From NCBI GenBank assembly GCA_049792815.1, contig JBARBG010000100.1, positions 1-39,961 on the forward strand: 39,961 nt of DNA. Reading direction: 5' to 3'. Within the stretch, counting starts at the first letter, position 1. Every line of letters begins with the position of its first letter. Shown piece after piece: positions 26,079 through 35,120 of the stretch. A program made the position numbers and the translations under genes. Below the pieces are notes generated by a model that was not told where the DNA came from, made no database searches, and saw only the letters and a list, made by a program, of their open reading frames with translations. Source of the stretch: DAIDKA01 sp049792815 (GTDB lineage Bacteria > Pseudomonadota > Gammaproteobacteria > Steroidobacterales > Steroidobacteraceae).

Positions 26079-27214
26079 GGCCCCGCGTAGCGCTCATACT
26101 CGTGGCCATTGCGATCGCGTTGGGCCTCGTCTGGTCACACGCGCGCCACGCCGCCCAGGCGGCCGACAAGGGCGCCGCACCGGCGGCGGTTCCGGTCGAT
26201 GCCGCGACGGTACAGCGCCAGGACGTTCCGGGATATCTGGAAGGCCTGGGTACAGTGCAGGCCTTCTATACCGTCAAGGTCACCGCGCGCGTGGACGGCC
26301 AGCTGGATACGGTGGCCTTTACCGAAGGGGAGACTCTGAAGAAGGGACAGCTGCTGGCGCAGATCGATCCGCGACCGTTCAAGGCGGCGCTGGACCAGGC
26401 GCTCGCGCAGCGCGCGAAGGATGAGGCGCAGCTGGCGAATGCGCAGCGCGACATGGACCGGTACCTGCTGCTCGCGCCGCAGGATCTGGCCAGCAAGCAG
26501 ACCGTGGATACCCAGCGCGCCACGCTGGCGCAGGCCCAGGCACAGCTCAAAAGCGATGACGCGACCATCGAGAACGCGCGCACCCAGTTGAGCTACACCA
26601 CCATCACCGCACCCATCAATGGCCGCACGGGCATTCGGCAGGTGGACCCGGGCAACATTGTGCATGCCACCGACACCGCGGGCATCGTGGTGATGACGCA
26701 GATCCAGCCGATCTCGGTGATGTTCACGCTGCCCGAGGATGATGTTCCGAAGATGACCGAGGCGCTCGCCAATGGGCCGACCAGCGTCGTCGCCCTGGCG
26801 CGCGATGACGGCACCGTGTTGGACTCGGGCACCGTGGCCTTGCTCGACAACCAGATCGACCAGACTACCGGCACGATCCGCGTCAAGGCGACCTTCCCCA
26901 ACGCCCACCAGCGGCTGTGGCCGGGCGCGTTCGTGAGCGCGCGCGTGCTGGTGAACGTGCACAAGCAGGCGCTGACCATTCCGGCCGCGGCCCTGCAGCG
27001 CGGCCCGGATGGCATGTTTGCCTACGTGATAGAGGCGAACTCCACGGTTTCGGTCCGCCCGCTGAAGGTGACTTTGCTGGATGAGAACACGGTGATCGTC
27101 GACGGCGGTCTGCAGCCCAACGAGCGGGTCGTCACCAGCAACATGTATCGCCTGGAACCAGGCACGCTGGTGCGCGTCAACAGTGCCGCTCAGAAGCAGG
27201 CGGCACTGCAATGA
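26075..27214 (+). CDS. RND periplasmic adaptor protein (MdtA-like)
   Basis: Membrane fusion protein of 379 aa with an N-terminal signal-anchor (LILVAIAIALGLVW). The beta-barrel/lipoyl region appears as GLGTVQAFYTVKVTARVDGQLD and EGETLKKGQLLAQIDPRPF. The coiled-coil hairpin spans about residues 105-170 (Ala/Gln-rich), then TTITAPINGRTGIRQVDPGN closes the lipoyl domain. Later IPAAALQRGPDGMFAYVI belongs to the membrane-proximal domain. It bridges the inner-membrane pump and the outer-membrane factor. It overlaps both neighbours by ATGA. Confidence 0.93.
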   Translation: MRPRVALILVAIAIALGLVWSHARHAAQAADKGAAPAAVPVDAATVQRQDVPGYLEGLGTVQAFYTVKVTARVDGQLDTVAFTEGETLKKGQLLAQIDPRPFKAALDQALAQRAKDEAQLANAQRDMDRYLLLAPQDLASKQTVDTQRATLAQAQAQLKSDDATIENARTQLSYTTITAPINGRTGIRQVDPGNIVHATDTAGIVVMTQIQPISVMFTLPEDDVPKMTEALANGPTSVVALARDDGTVLDSGTVALLDNQIDQTTGTIRVKATFPNAHQRLWPGAFVSARVLVNVHKQALTIPAAALQRGPDGMFAYVIEANSTVSVRPLKVTLLDENTVIVDGGLQPNERVVTSNMYRLEPGTLVRVNSAAQKQAALQ

Positions 27215-30200
27215 GTATTTCAACACCGTTCATCAACCGCCCCATTGCCACATCGCTCCTGATGGCGGGCGTGCTGCTGGTGGGAATCATCGCCTTCCCG
27301 CTGCTGCCGGTGGCGCCTCTGCCGCAGGTGGACTTCCCCACCATCCAGGTCACCGGGCAGCTGCCCGGTGCCAGCCCGGAGACCATGGCGGCCACCGTCG
27401 CCACGCCGCTGGAGACGCAGTTCGGCGCCATCCCCGGCGTTTCCCAGATGACGTCGACCAGCGTCCTGGGCACCACGACGATCATCGTGCAGTTCGACCT
27501 GGATCGAAACATCGACGCCGCAGCCCAGGACATCCAGTCCGCCATCACCGCCGCCGCGGGCCAGTTGCCCAAAAACCTGCCAGCGCCGCCCAGCTACAAG
27601 AAGGTCAACCCTTCGGACTCACCTATTCTCATGTACTCGGTCAGCTCCCCGGTGCTGCCGGTGACGACCGTGGATGATTTCGCCGAGAACGTCCTGGCGC
27701 AGCAGATGTCGCGCATCCCGGGGGTCGCACAGGTGGTGATCGGCGGCCAGCAGAAGCCCGCCATACGGATTCAGGTGGATCCGGCCAAGATCGCCTCGAT
27801 GGGCATCCAGCTCGAGGACATCGCCGGTGTCATCGCCAACGCCACCGTCAACGCACCCAAGGGTTCCTTCAACGGCGCGCTGCACAACTTCGCGATCTAT
27901 GACAATGACCAGATCATGGAGGCAAAACCCTGGAACGACATCATCATCGCCTATGTGAACGGCGCGCCGGTGCGCATTCGCGACATCGGCGTTGCTGTCG
28001 ATGGGCCGGAAAACGATCAGATGATGGCGTGGCAGAACGGGCACCGCGGCATCCTGCTGCAGGTCTTCAAGCAACCCGGCGCGAACGTCATCGACACGGT
28101 GAAGCGCATCAAGGCCATGATGCCGCATGCCAAGGCCGCGGTGCCGGCCTCAGTGAAGGTCGATCTGGTCATGGACCGTACCATCACCATCAACGCCTCG
28201 GTGCACGAAGTCGAATTCACGCTGCTGCTGACGTTCTGCCTGGTGGTCCTGGTGATTTTCTTTTTCCTGCGCAACGCCTGGGCCACCGTGATTCCGGGCG
28301 TTACCGTGCCGCTGTCGCTGTTCGGCACTTGTGCCGGCATGTACCTGCTCGGATTCAGCCTCGATAATCTGTCGCTCATGGCGCTGACTATCGCGGTCGG
28401 CTTCGTTGTCGATGATGCCATCGTCATGCTGGAGAACATCTACCGGCACATCGAGGCGGGGTTGTCACCCAAGGAAGCGGCGCTGAAGGGCGCCGGGGAG
28501 ATCGGCTTCACCATCATGAGCATCAGCATTTCGCTGATCGCGGTGTTCATCCCGCTGCTGCTCATGAGCGGCATCATCGGTCGTCTGTTCCGCGAGTTTG
28601 CCATCGTGGTGACGCTCACCATCGTCGTCTCGGCCTGCGTCTCCCTGACGCTCTCACCGATGATGTGCTCGCTGTTCCTGCGCGATGAACGGCATGTGCG
28701 TCATGGCCGCATCTACAACTTCGTCGAAAAGTTCTTCAATGCCGTAGTGGCCCGGTACACCCGGGGCCTGGACTGGGTACTGGCCCATCAGGGGGTCACC
28801 CTGATGGTCTTCCTGATCACGTTGTGCAGCACCGGGGTGCTGTACTTCGTCGTGCCCAAGGGCTTTTTCCCGCAGCAGGACACCGGAATGATCTCGGGTC
28901 TGTCGGACGGCTCGCAGGATATTTCCTTCAACCAGATGGCCAACCTCGTGAAACGCATCACTGCCATCATAGCCAAGGACCCGGCCGTCGCCTCCTACGT
29001 CGCCGCGATCGGCGGCTCGCGCCCGATCAGCAATGGCTTCCTGATGGTGGGCCTGAAGCCCCGGGACCAGCGCAAGGACAGTGCCGATGAGGTGATCCGA
29101 CGGCTGCGGCGCCAATTCAGCGCCGTGAGCGGCGGAACGGCTTTTCTGCAGGCGGTGCAGGACATCAATATGGGCGGCCGCACCACGCGGACCCAGTACC
29201 AGTACACCTTGCAGGACTCGGACCTCCCGGAACTGAACACCTGGGCGCCGAAGCTGATGGCGGCGCTGCAGAAGCTGCCGCAACTTCAGGACGTCGCCTC
29301 CGACCAGCAGACCAACAGCCCCATGGTTACCCTGGTGATCGACCGGGACCAGGCGGCGCGCTTCGGCATTCAGCCGCAACTCATCGACGCCACGCTGTAC
29401 GATGCCTTTGGCCAGCGTCAGGTGGCCCAGTACTTCACGCAGCTAAACGCCTACCATGTGATCCTCGAGGTGCCCCCTTCACTTCAGGGAGACCCGCACT
29501 CACTCGACAAGCTGTACATCAAGTCCCCGCTCACCGGACAGATGGTGCCGCTGTCCAGCGTCTCGCACTACGACACCTCGCACGTGACTTCGCTGTCCAT
29601 CAACCACCAGGGGCAGTTTCCATCGGTCACGTTGTCGTTCAACCTGGCGCCGGGCATGGCGCTGGGCCAGGCAGTGGATGCCATTGAGCGCACCTCGGAG
29701 GCCATCCACCTGCCGGAGGGCATAACCGGGTCCTTCCAGGGATCCGCGCAGGCCTTCCAGGATTCACTGCGTACCGAACCGCTGCTGGTCCTGGCGGCGC
29801 TGGTGGTCGTGTACATCATCCTCGGGATGCTTTATGAGAGCTACATTCATCCGCTGACCATCCTGTCGACGCTGCCCTCAGCCGGCGTCGGCGCACTGCT
29901 GATGCTGATCGCCTTTCATTTCGATCTTTCCGTGATCGCACTCATCGGCATCATCCTGCTGATCGGCATCGTCAAGAAGAACGGCATCATGATGGTCGAC
30001 TTCGCGCTGCAGGCCGAGCGTGAGCGGCATCTGACGCCCGAAGCGTCGATTCGCGAAGCCTGCCTGATGCGCTTCCGGCCCATCATGATGACCACCATGT
30101 CAGCGATCCTGGGCGCCATGCCGCTGATGCTGGGCCGCGGCACGGGTTCCGAGATGCGCGTGCCGCTGGGTTACACCATGGTGGGTGGGCTGGTGCTGAG

Positions 30201-30324
30201 CCAGGCGCTGACCCTGTTCACCACTCCGGTCATCTACCTGTACCTGGATCGCCTGCGGCTGCGGTTCGGCCGCATGCGCGAACAGCCCGCCCAAGCGATC
30301 GAGGCGGCGAGCTCAAGCGCATGA
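27211..30324 (+). CDS. RND multidrug efflux pump, inner-membrane subunit (MdtB/MuxB-like)
   Basis: Protein of 1037 aa, the normal HAE1-RND length, driven by proton flow. It opens with the typical FINRPIATSLLMAGVLLVG. Proton-relay residues are present: the Asp pair D401-D402 in GFVVDDAIVMLENI and K922-K923 in GIVKKNGIMMVDF. Two large periplasmic loops sit after the first and seventh helices, as expected. The family's PQVDFPTIQVTGQLPGASPE resembles MdtB/MdtC and MuxB/MuxC more than AcrB. Those systems use two different pump subunits, but only one is present here, so it may work as a homotrimer. The substrate range cannot be read from sequence. Confidence 0.94.
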   Translation: MSISTPFINRPIATSLLMAGVLLVGIIAFPLLPVAPLPQVDFPTIQVTGQLPGASPETMAATVATPLETQFGAIPGVSQMTSTSVLGTTTIIVQFDLDRNIDAAAQDIQSAITAAAGQLPKNLPAPPSYKKVNPSDSPILMYSVSSPVLPVTTVDDFAENVLAQQMSRIPGVAQVVIGGQQKPAIRIQVDPAKIASMGIQLEDIAGVIANATVNAPKGSFNGALHNFAIYDNDQIMEAKPWNDIIIAYVNGAPVRIRDIGVAVDGPENDQMMAWQNGHRGILLQVFKQPGANVIDTVKRIKAMMPHAKAAVPASVKVDLVMDRTITINASVHEVEFTLLLTFCLVVLVIFFFLRNAWATVIPGVTVPLSLFGTCAGMYLLGFSLDNLSLMALTIAVGFVVDDAIVMLENIYRHIEAGLSPKEAALKGAGEIGFTIMSISISLIAVFIPLLLMSGIIGRLFREFAIVVTLTIVVSACVSLTLSPMMCSLFLRDERHVRHGRIYNFVEKFFNAVVARYTRGLDWVLAHQGVTLMVFLITLCSTGVLYFVVPKGFFPQQDTGMISGLSDGSQDISFNQMANLVKRITAIIAKDPAVASYVAAIGGSRPISNGFLMVGLKPRDQRKDSADEVIRRLRRQFSAVSGGTAFLQAVQDINMGGRTTRTQYQYTLQDSDLPELNTWAPKLMAALQKLPQLQDVASDQQTNSPMVTLVIDRDQAARFGIQPQLIDATLYDAFGQRQVAQYFTQLNAYHVILEVPPSLQGDPHSLDKLYIKSPLTGQMVPLSSVSHYDTSHVTSLSINHQGQFPSVTLSFNLAPGMALGQAVDAIERTSEAIHLPEGITGSFQGSAQAFQDSLRTEPLLVLAALVVVYIILGMLYESYIHPLTILSTLPSAGVGALLMLIAFHFDLSVIALIGIILLIGIVKKNGIMMVDFALQAERERHLTPEASIREACLMRFRPIMMTTMSAILGAMPLMLGRGTGSEMRVPLGYTMVGGLVLSQALTLFTTPVIYLYLDRLRLRFGRMREQPAQAIEAASSSA

Positions 30325-30998
30325 AGGTGCTGCTGGTGGAGGACAACGAGCGCGTCACGCGCTTCGTCACCAAGGGTCTGCAGGAGGCCGGACACACGGC
30401 TGACCATGCCGACAATGGCCGCGACGGCCTGTTCCTGGCTGCCAGTGAACGCTACGACGTCATTGTCATGGACCGGATGCTGCCCGGGAATATCGATGGG
30501 CTGTCACTGATCAGTGCGCTGCGCCAGTCGGGGAACCAGACGCCCATCCTGATCTTAAGCGCCCTGGCCGATGTCGATGAACGCATCAAGGGCCTGCGCG
30601 CCGGGGGCGATGACTATCTGACCAAGCCCTTCGCCTTCGGCGAGCTGCTGGCGCGGCTGGATGCCCTGGGCCGGCGCACCCGCCAGGACGGCACCGTCAC
30701 CACACTCGAAGTGGCTGACCTGAAGATGGACCTGCTGTCGCGCAAGGTGCTGCGCGGTACGCGCCAAATACTGCTGCAACCGCGTGAATTCAAGCTGCTG
30801 GAGTACCTGATGCGGCACGCGGGTCAGGTCGTCACCCGCACCATGCTGTTGGAGAATGTCTGGGATTACCATTTCGATCCCCAGACCAATGTCGTGGACG
30901 TGCACATCAGCAAGCTGCGCCAGAAAATCGAACCGGAGCCGGAACGTTCGCTGCTGCGCACCGTGCGCAACGCCGGCTACATGCTCAGCGCGGAGTAG
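30321..30998 (+). CDS. OmpR-family response regulator
   Basis: DNA-binding regulator of 225 aa. The receiver domain (1-115) starts MKVLLVEDNE, has the phospho-acceptor Asp 51 in VIVMDRMLPG, and a conserved Lys in DDYLTKPFAFGELLARL. The winged helix (about 125-225) has LLQPREFKLLEYLMRHAGQVVTR and VVDVHISKLRQKIE, typical of OmpR/PhoB. The ATG overlaps the pump stop, so regulator and pump are translationally coupled, suggesting autoregulation of the efflux operon with the kinase that follows. Confidence 0.95.
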   Translation: MKVLLVEDNERVTRFVTKGLQEAGHTADHADNGRDGLFLAASERYDVIVMDRMLPGNIDGLSLISALRQSGNQTPILILSALADVDERIKGLRAGGDDYLTKPFAFGELLARLDALGRRTRQDGTVTTLEVADLKMDLLSRKVLRGTRQILLQPREFKLLEYLMRHAGQVVTRTMLLENVWDYHFDPQTNVVDVHISKLRQKIEPEPERSLLRTVRNAGYMLSAE

Positions 30999-31002
30999 GC
31001 CC

Positions 31003-32367
31003 ATGCCCATCCTCATCCGTTCCTCCGCCGCGACGCTGGCCTCGAGCTACGTGATGCTGGGCATTCTCGCGCTGGTGCTGTTCGCACTGCCGCTGGGTTA
31101 TGCATGGCGGGCTGCGGACAATGACACGCGCCTGCAGATCCTGGGGGAGGACTCGCAGCGCCTCGCGGAAGTTTTCAACCGCAAGGGTCCGGCGGGCCTT
31201 AAGGACTTCATCAACGAACGCGTGGGCCTGCAGATCGCGGGCGAGCGCATCCTGCTGCTGACGGATGCCAAAGAGAAGCCGCTGGCGGGCAACCTGCCGG
31301 CCTGGCCCGCGGGCGTGCCCGAGGAACCCGGCAGCTACACCACGCCCATCGAACTTGACCACCACTCGACCATGGTGACACTGGTGCGCACGGTGCTGCC
31401 CGGCGGCTACAACCTGCTCGTGGGGCGCGATGTGGCGCGGCTTGCCCCGGTGATGACCCGGTTCTGGTACGGGCTCGCGGCCGCCATTGCGGTGCTGCTG
31501 GTAACGGGTGTGGTCGGCGGCGTGCTGATCCGCCGCGCGCTTCTGTTCCGTATCCACAGCATCCGCCAGACCGTATCGGCGATCATGCAAGGAGAACTCA
31601 GTCACCGGTTGCCCACCGGCAGCGGCAGCGACGAGCTCAATACCTTGAGCGTCACCATCAACCGCATGCTCGAGCAGATCGAGCAACTGGTGCACGGCGT
31701 CGCCAATGTCTCCAATGCCATCGCGCATGACCTGCGCACGCCCCTCACCGAACTTCGCTCCCGGCTCGAAGAACTTTCACTGACCCGCCCCCCACCCGCC
31801 GAGGCCTTTGCCGAAGTTGATGCGGCGGTGGCGGACGTGGACCGCGTCATCAGCATCTTCAATGCCCTGCTGCGACTGGCCGAGATCGACACCGGCATGC
31901 GCCGCTCGTGCTTCATGGACGTGGACCTGCGCGACCTGTGCGCCCGCGCCGTCGAGTTCTACGTCCCGGCGGCAGAGGTCAGGGACATCACCCTCACCTA
32001 CCGCGATGAGGCCGGCGCCCTGCATGCCTCGGGGGACCAGATACTGCTGGCACAGGCCGTCAATAATCTCATCGACAACTCGCTCAAATACACCCCGCCG
32101 GGCGGTCAGGTGACGGTGACCACCGTGCGTCCGGCCGGCGAGACCGCCGGCATCGTGGTCGCCGATACCGGCCCCGGGATGACGGCCGCCCAGCGCGCCC
32201 GCGCCACGGAGCGGTTTTTCCGTGGTGACGCGAGTCGCGGCACGCCCGGCGTCGGCCTGGGGTTGAGCCTGGTGCAGGCCGTCGCCAGACTGCACGGCGG
32301 AACTCTCGAATTCGCCGAGCAGCAGCGTGGGCTCACCGCCATCATCAATTTCCCCAGCAAAGCCTGA
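31003..32367 (+). CDS. Sensor histidine kinase of the efflux two-component system
   Basis: Membrane kinase of 454 aa. The ATG at 31003 has GGAG 7 bp upstream and starts just before the first membrane helix (SSYVMLGILALVLFALPLG). A periplasmic sensor of about 110 residues precedes a second helix (about 155-178) and a HAMP linker. The phosphorylated His is H242 in AIAHDLRTPL. ATP-binding boxes are NNLIDNSLKY, VADTGPGM, RFFRGD and GVGLGLSLV. It lies 4 bp after the response regulator stop and should phosphorylate its Asp 51. The signal is unknown; the small periplasmic domain has no recognised motif. Confidence 0.95.
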   Translation: MPILIRSSAATLASSYVMLGILALVLFALPLGYAWRAADNDTRLQILGEDSQRLAEVFNRKGPAGLKDFINERVGLQIAGERILLLTDAKEKPLAGNLPAWPAGVPEEPGSYTTPIELDHHSTMVTLVRTVLPGGYNLLVGRDVARLAPVMTRFWYGLAAAIAVLLVTGVVGGVLIRRALLFRIHSIRQTVSAIMQGELSHRLPTGSGSDELNTLSVTINRMLEQIEQLVHGVANVSNAIAHDLRTPLTELRSRLEELSLTRPPPAEAFAEVDAAVADVDRVISIFNALLRLAEIDTGMRRSCFMDVDLRDLCARAVEFYVPAAEVRDITLTYRDEAGALHASGDQILLAQAVNNLIDNSLKYTPPGGQVTVTTVRPAGETAGIVVADTGPGMTAAQRARATERFFRGDASRGTPGVGLGLSLVQAVARLHGGTLEFAEQQRGLTAIINFPSKA

Positions 32368-32372
32368 TCGGC

Positions 32373-33326
32373 ATGCTGCATGTCTATCCCCCGGTCCCCA
32401 GCGAACCCGAGACGCCGCAGCGGCCGATCTGGATCGATCTGCAAAGTCCCACTGCCGAGGAGGAAACGCTGGTCGAGAGCGAGCACGGCATTCGTATTCC
32501 GACCCATGCCCAGCTGCAGGAAATCGAGACTTCCAGCCGCCTGCGGGTCGCAGGCCAGACCCTGATGATGTCCATGCCGTTGAGCGTTCAGGACAACCGT
32601 TTCGCCAATCGTCCCCTGCCGCTGGGATTCGTGCTGACCCCGGATATCCTGATCACCATCCGTTACTGCAATATCCACGCTTTTCCAGATGTCGAGGCTG
32701 CGCTGCTGCGCGAGCACGCCGACTGCACCAGCGCCGCGGTGTTTTCGCGCCTGCTCGAGGCCATGGTGGACCTCGCGGCCGATAGGCTCGAGCAGATCGG
32801 CGCCGACCTGGGAGCCGTTTCGCTGCGTGTCTTCGGCTCCCCGGAGCATGCCCTGCCCAAACGGCGGCGCTTCAACGATGGCATGCACCAGAATCTGATC
32901 AGCGTGGGCCAGACCGGTGAACACCTATCGCGTATCCGCGAGAGTCTGCTGGGGTTGGTGCGCATCGCCAGCTTCTCGGCGGAGGCTGCCGCCTGGTTGC
33001 CGAGCGACATTCAGGCGCGCCTGAAGACCGTGCGCCATGATCTCGCGTCCCTGAGTGACTTCGAGAGCCACCTTTCAGGCAAGACACAGTTTCTTCAGGA
33101 CGCTGTTCTCGGCTTTATCAATACCCAGCAGAACGACATCTTCAAGGTCCTGACCATCGTGTCGGTGGTGGGTGTCCCGCCGACGCTTATTGCCAGCATC
33201 TACGGCATGAACTTCCACAATATCCCCGAATACGCATGGAAGTATGGCTACCAGTGGGGCCTGGGGGTCATCGCGCTGAGCATTATCCTGCCCATACTCT
33301 GGTTCAAATGGCGCAAGTGGTGGTGA
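32373..33326 (+). CDS. corA: CorA-family divalent metal ion transporter
   Basis: Protein of 317 aa with the CorA hallmark GMN at 278-280 (IYGMNFHNIPEYAWKYGYQW) between two C-terminal membrane helices, ending FKWRKWW. The large N-terminal cytoplasmic domain (1-250) includes IWIDLQSPTAEEETLVE and the long helix preceding the first membrane segment. It moves Mg2+, Co2+ or Ni2+ as a pentameric channel. The ATG is 5 bp after the kinase stop, so it probably rides on the efflux/two-component transcript, which is unusual for CorA. Confidence 0.92.
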   Translation: MLHVYPPVPSEPETPQRPIWIDLQSPTAEEETLVESEHGIRIPTHAQLQEIETSSRLRVAGQTLMMSMPLSVQDNRFANRPLPLGFVLTPDILITIRYCNIHAFPDVEAALLREHADCTSAAVFSRLLEAMVDLAADRLEQIGADLGAVSLRVFGSPEHALPKRRRFNDGMHQNLISVGQTGEHLSRIRESLLGLVRIASFSAEAAAWLPSDIQARLKTVRHDLASLSDFESHLSGKTQFLQDAVLGFINTQQNDIFKVLTIVSVVGVPPTLIASIYGMNFHNIPEYAWKYGYQWGLGVIALSIILPILWFKWRKWW

Positions 33327-33374
33327 AGCACCGTCCGGGTCGGTAGACTTTGCAACTCACGAGGGGGAATGATC

Positions 33375-34316
33375 ATGACACCAAGAACGACAGCAGGTTT
33401 GTTGGCCGCGCTCACCCTGGGCTTCGTGACGATGGCCTCGGCGGCGGTGCCCGAACCATGCAATCGCGCCTGCCTCAGGGACCTCGCGCATTCATATGTG
33501 GCGGCGCTGGTGGCTCACGACCCTTCCAAGGTACCACTGGCCGCGGATGTGAAGTTCGTGGAGAACGTGACCCCGATGAAGCCGGGCGAGGGCTTGTGGA
33601 AGACCGCCAGCGAGGCCCCGACAGGCTTCGCCGTCTACGTACCGGATCCGGTTTCCGGGCAGGTGGGTTTCATTGGCATGATGAAGGCCGACGGCAAGCC
33701 CATCGAACTGGCGCTGCGCCTGAAGGTGCGCCATGGGCAGATCGTCGAGGCTGAACATCTGATCGCCGGCAACCTGCGCCCCGCCATGCTCGCCAACCTG
33801 AACACCCCGCGTCCCGGGCTGCTCGCGGTGGTGCCCAAGGACGAGCGCAGCACGCATTCTGAACTGCTCAAGATCGGCGCCACCTACTACGAAGCGCTGG
33901 TCAAGGGCGATGGCTCGCTGTCACCCTTCGCCGAGGATTGCGAGCGCCATGAAAACGGCATGATCACGACCGGGGGACCGCTCATGGGCGCGCCCGCCGG
34001 CTCACCCAAACTGGGCTGTGCGACTCAGCTCAATACCAAGGTGATGAGCTACATCAAGCGCATCGAGCCGCGCCGCGTGTGGATCGCCGATACCCAGACG
34101 GGCCTGGTGTTCGGCCTGTCCCAGTTCCGTCATCCCATGAAGGAAGACCACGTGGACATCGTGGGCTATCCGGGCATGACGCGCGTGCCGATGAAGTTCA
34201 AGCCCTTTGATCTGCCCGCGGCCCACATCTTCAAGGTGAGCGGCGGCAAGATCCACGAGATCGAAGCCATGGGTTTCATGGCGCCCTACAACTCCAAGAC
34301 GGGCTGGGAGCCGTAA
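33375..34316 (+). CDS. Exported protein with two NTF2-like segments, function unknown
   Basis: Protein of 313 aa with a Sec signal cleaved near ASA-A (about residue 23). It shows two similar parts with the layout of SnoaL/NTF2-like domains: about 30-135 (LAHSYVAALVAHDPSKVPLA to VRHGQIVEAEHLIAG) and about 165-313 (IGATYYEALVKGDGSLSPFA to VSGGKIHEIEAMGFMAPY). The cysteines CNRACL and CERHE/GCATQ could form disulfides in the periplasm. The ATG at 33375 is chosen because GGGGG lies 7 bp upstream; the ATG at 33369 would sit on top of it. I do not recognise a specific function; NTF2-like proteins include small-molecule isomerases and binding proteins. It stands alone after corA with a 48-bp gap. 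Confidence 0.7.
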   Translation: MTPRTTAGLLAALTLGFVTMASAAVPEPCNRACLRDLAHSYVAALVAHDPSKVPLAADVKFVENVTPMKPGEGLWKTASEAPTGFAVYVPDPVSGQVGFIGMMKADGKPIELALRLKVRHGQIVEAEHLIAGNLRPAMLANLNTPRPGLLAVVPKDERSTHSELLKIGATYYEALVKGDGSLSPFAEDCERHENGMITTGGPLMGAPAGSPKLGCATQLNTKVMSYIKRIEPRRVWIADTQTGLVFGLSQFRHPMKEDHVDIVGYPGMTRVPMKFKPFDLPAAHIFKVSGGKIHEIEAMGFMAPYNSKTGWEP

Positions 34317-34320
34317 CGAT

Positions 34321-34355
34321 GCGCTGACGCAGCGCCTGCTGCATTTCGGTGCAGC
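34321..34355. repeat. Two back-to-back short hairpins
   Basis: GCGCTG-ACG-CAGCGC (34321-34335) and GCTGCA-TTTCGG-TGCAGC (34338-34355) form two perfect 6-bp stems starting 4 bp after the stop of the NTF2-like gene. No T-run follows, so a factor-independent terminator is not clear; RNA end protection is possible. Confidence 0.3.
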
Positions 34356-34394
34356 CCATTGACGTGCCGGTGAGCGCTCTCCTACAAGAAGCGC

Positions 34395-35096
34395 ATGGCA
34401 TCCATGACTCAGATTCATCTGATCGGCGGCGAAAAAGGCGGCGTTGGCAAGTCGATGGTGGCGCGCCTCTTGGCGCAGTATTTCATCGACCGCGCCATCG
34501 CCTTCACCGGCTTCGATGCGGACCGCTCGCACGGGGCACTGCTGCGCTTTTATTCAGGCTATGCCTCAGCGGTGCTGGTGGATCAATATGAAAGCCTTGA
34601 TGCCATCGTTGAGGCGGCCACCCGAGAGCCCGAGCGTCGCATCCTGGTTGATCTGGCGGCGCAGACCGGCGAACCGCTGACGCGCTGGATGGATGAATCC
34701 CAGCTCCTGGCGGTGGCGCCGGAATTGAACCTGAACATCCGCTATTGGCATGTGATGGATTCGGGGTGGGACTCGGTGGAGCTGCTGCGCCAGCTCTTCG
34801 AGCGTTACCAGTCGCGTCTGAACTACGTGCTGGTGCAGAACCAGCTGCGCGGCAGCCACTTCCGTATTTTCGATGATTCCGGTCTCGCGGCGCGCGCCCG
34901 CGACTTCGGCGCCCGCATCATCGGCCTCTCGCGGCTTCACGAAAGCACCATGATCAAGATCGATGCCGCCAGCAGCAGTTTCTGGGCGGCCGCGAGGGCC
35001 GAGGATCAGACCATCGGTCTGGGTGTTCTGGAACGCCAGCGCCTGAACAGCTGGTTGCGCTGCGCCTACGAGGCCCTCGCCACGGTGGATCCGTAG
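34395..35096 (+). CDS. Orphan ParA/MinD-like P-loop ATPase
   Basis: Cytosolic protein of 233 aa with the deviant Walker A motif GGEKGGVGKS (11-20) including the signature Lys of ParA/MinD ATPases. FDADRSHGALLRFY may be the switch I region, and RRILVDLAAQTGEPL the Walker B region. No ParB, parS-like repeats or partition operon accompanies it, and a helix-turn-helix is not visible. The sequence runs like stand-alone chromosomal relatives of plasmid/mobilisation ATPases. Alternative start: ATG at 34404 (MTQIH). It may position a cargo on the nucleoid, but the partner is unknown. Confidence 0.8.
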   Translation: MASMTQIHLIGGEKGGVGKSMVARLLAQYFIDRAIAFTGFDADRSHGALLRFYSGYASAVLVDQYESLDAIVEAATREPERRILVDLAAQTGEPLTRWMDESQLLAVAPELNLNIRYWHVMDSGWDSVELLRQLFERYQSRLNYVLVQNQLRGSHFRIFDDSGLAARARDFGARIIGLSRLHESTMIKIDAASSSFWAAARAEDQTIGLGVLERQRLNSWLRCAYEALATVDP

Positions 35097-35120
35097 CGCT
35101 GCGGCGGACTCACCTCAGCT

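Noticed and set aside
34395..35096. Plasmid partition locus or integrated element
   Set aside because: A ParA-like ATPase alone, without ParB, parS repeats, integrase, tRNA or flanking repeats, does not support a mobile element.
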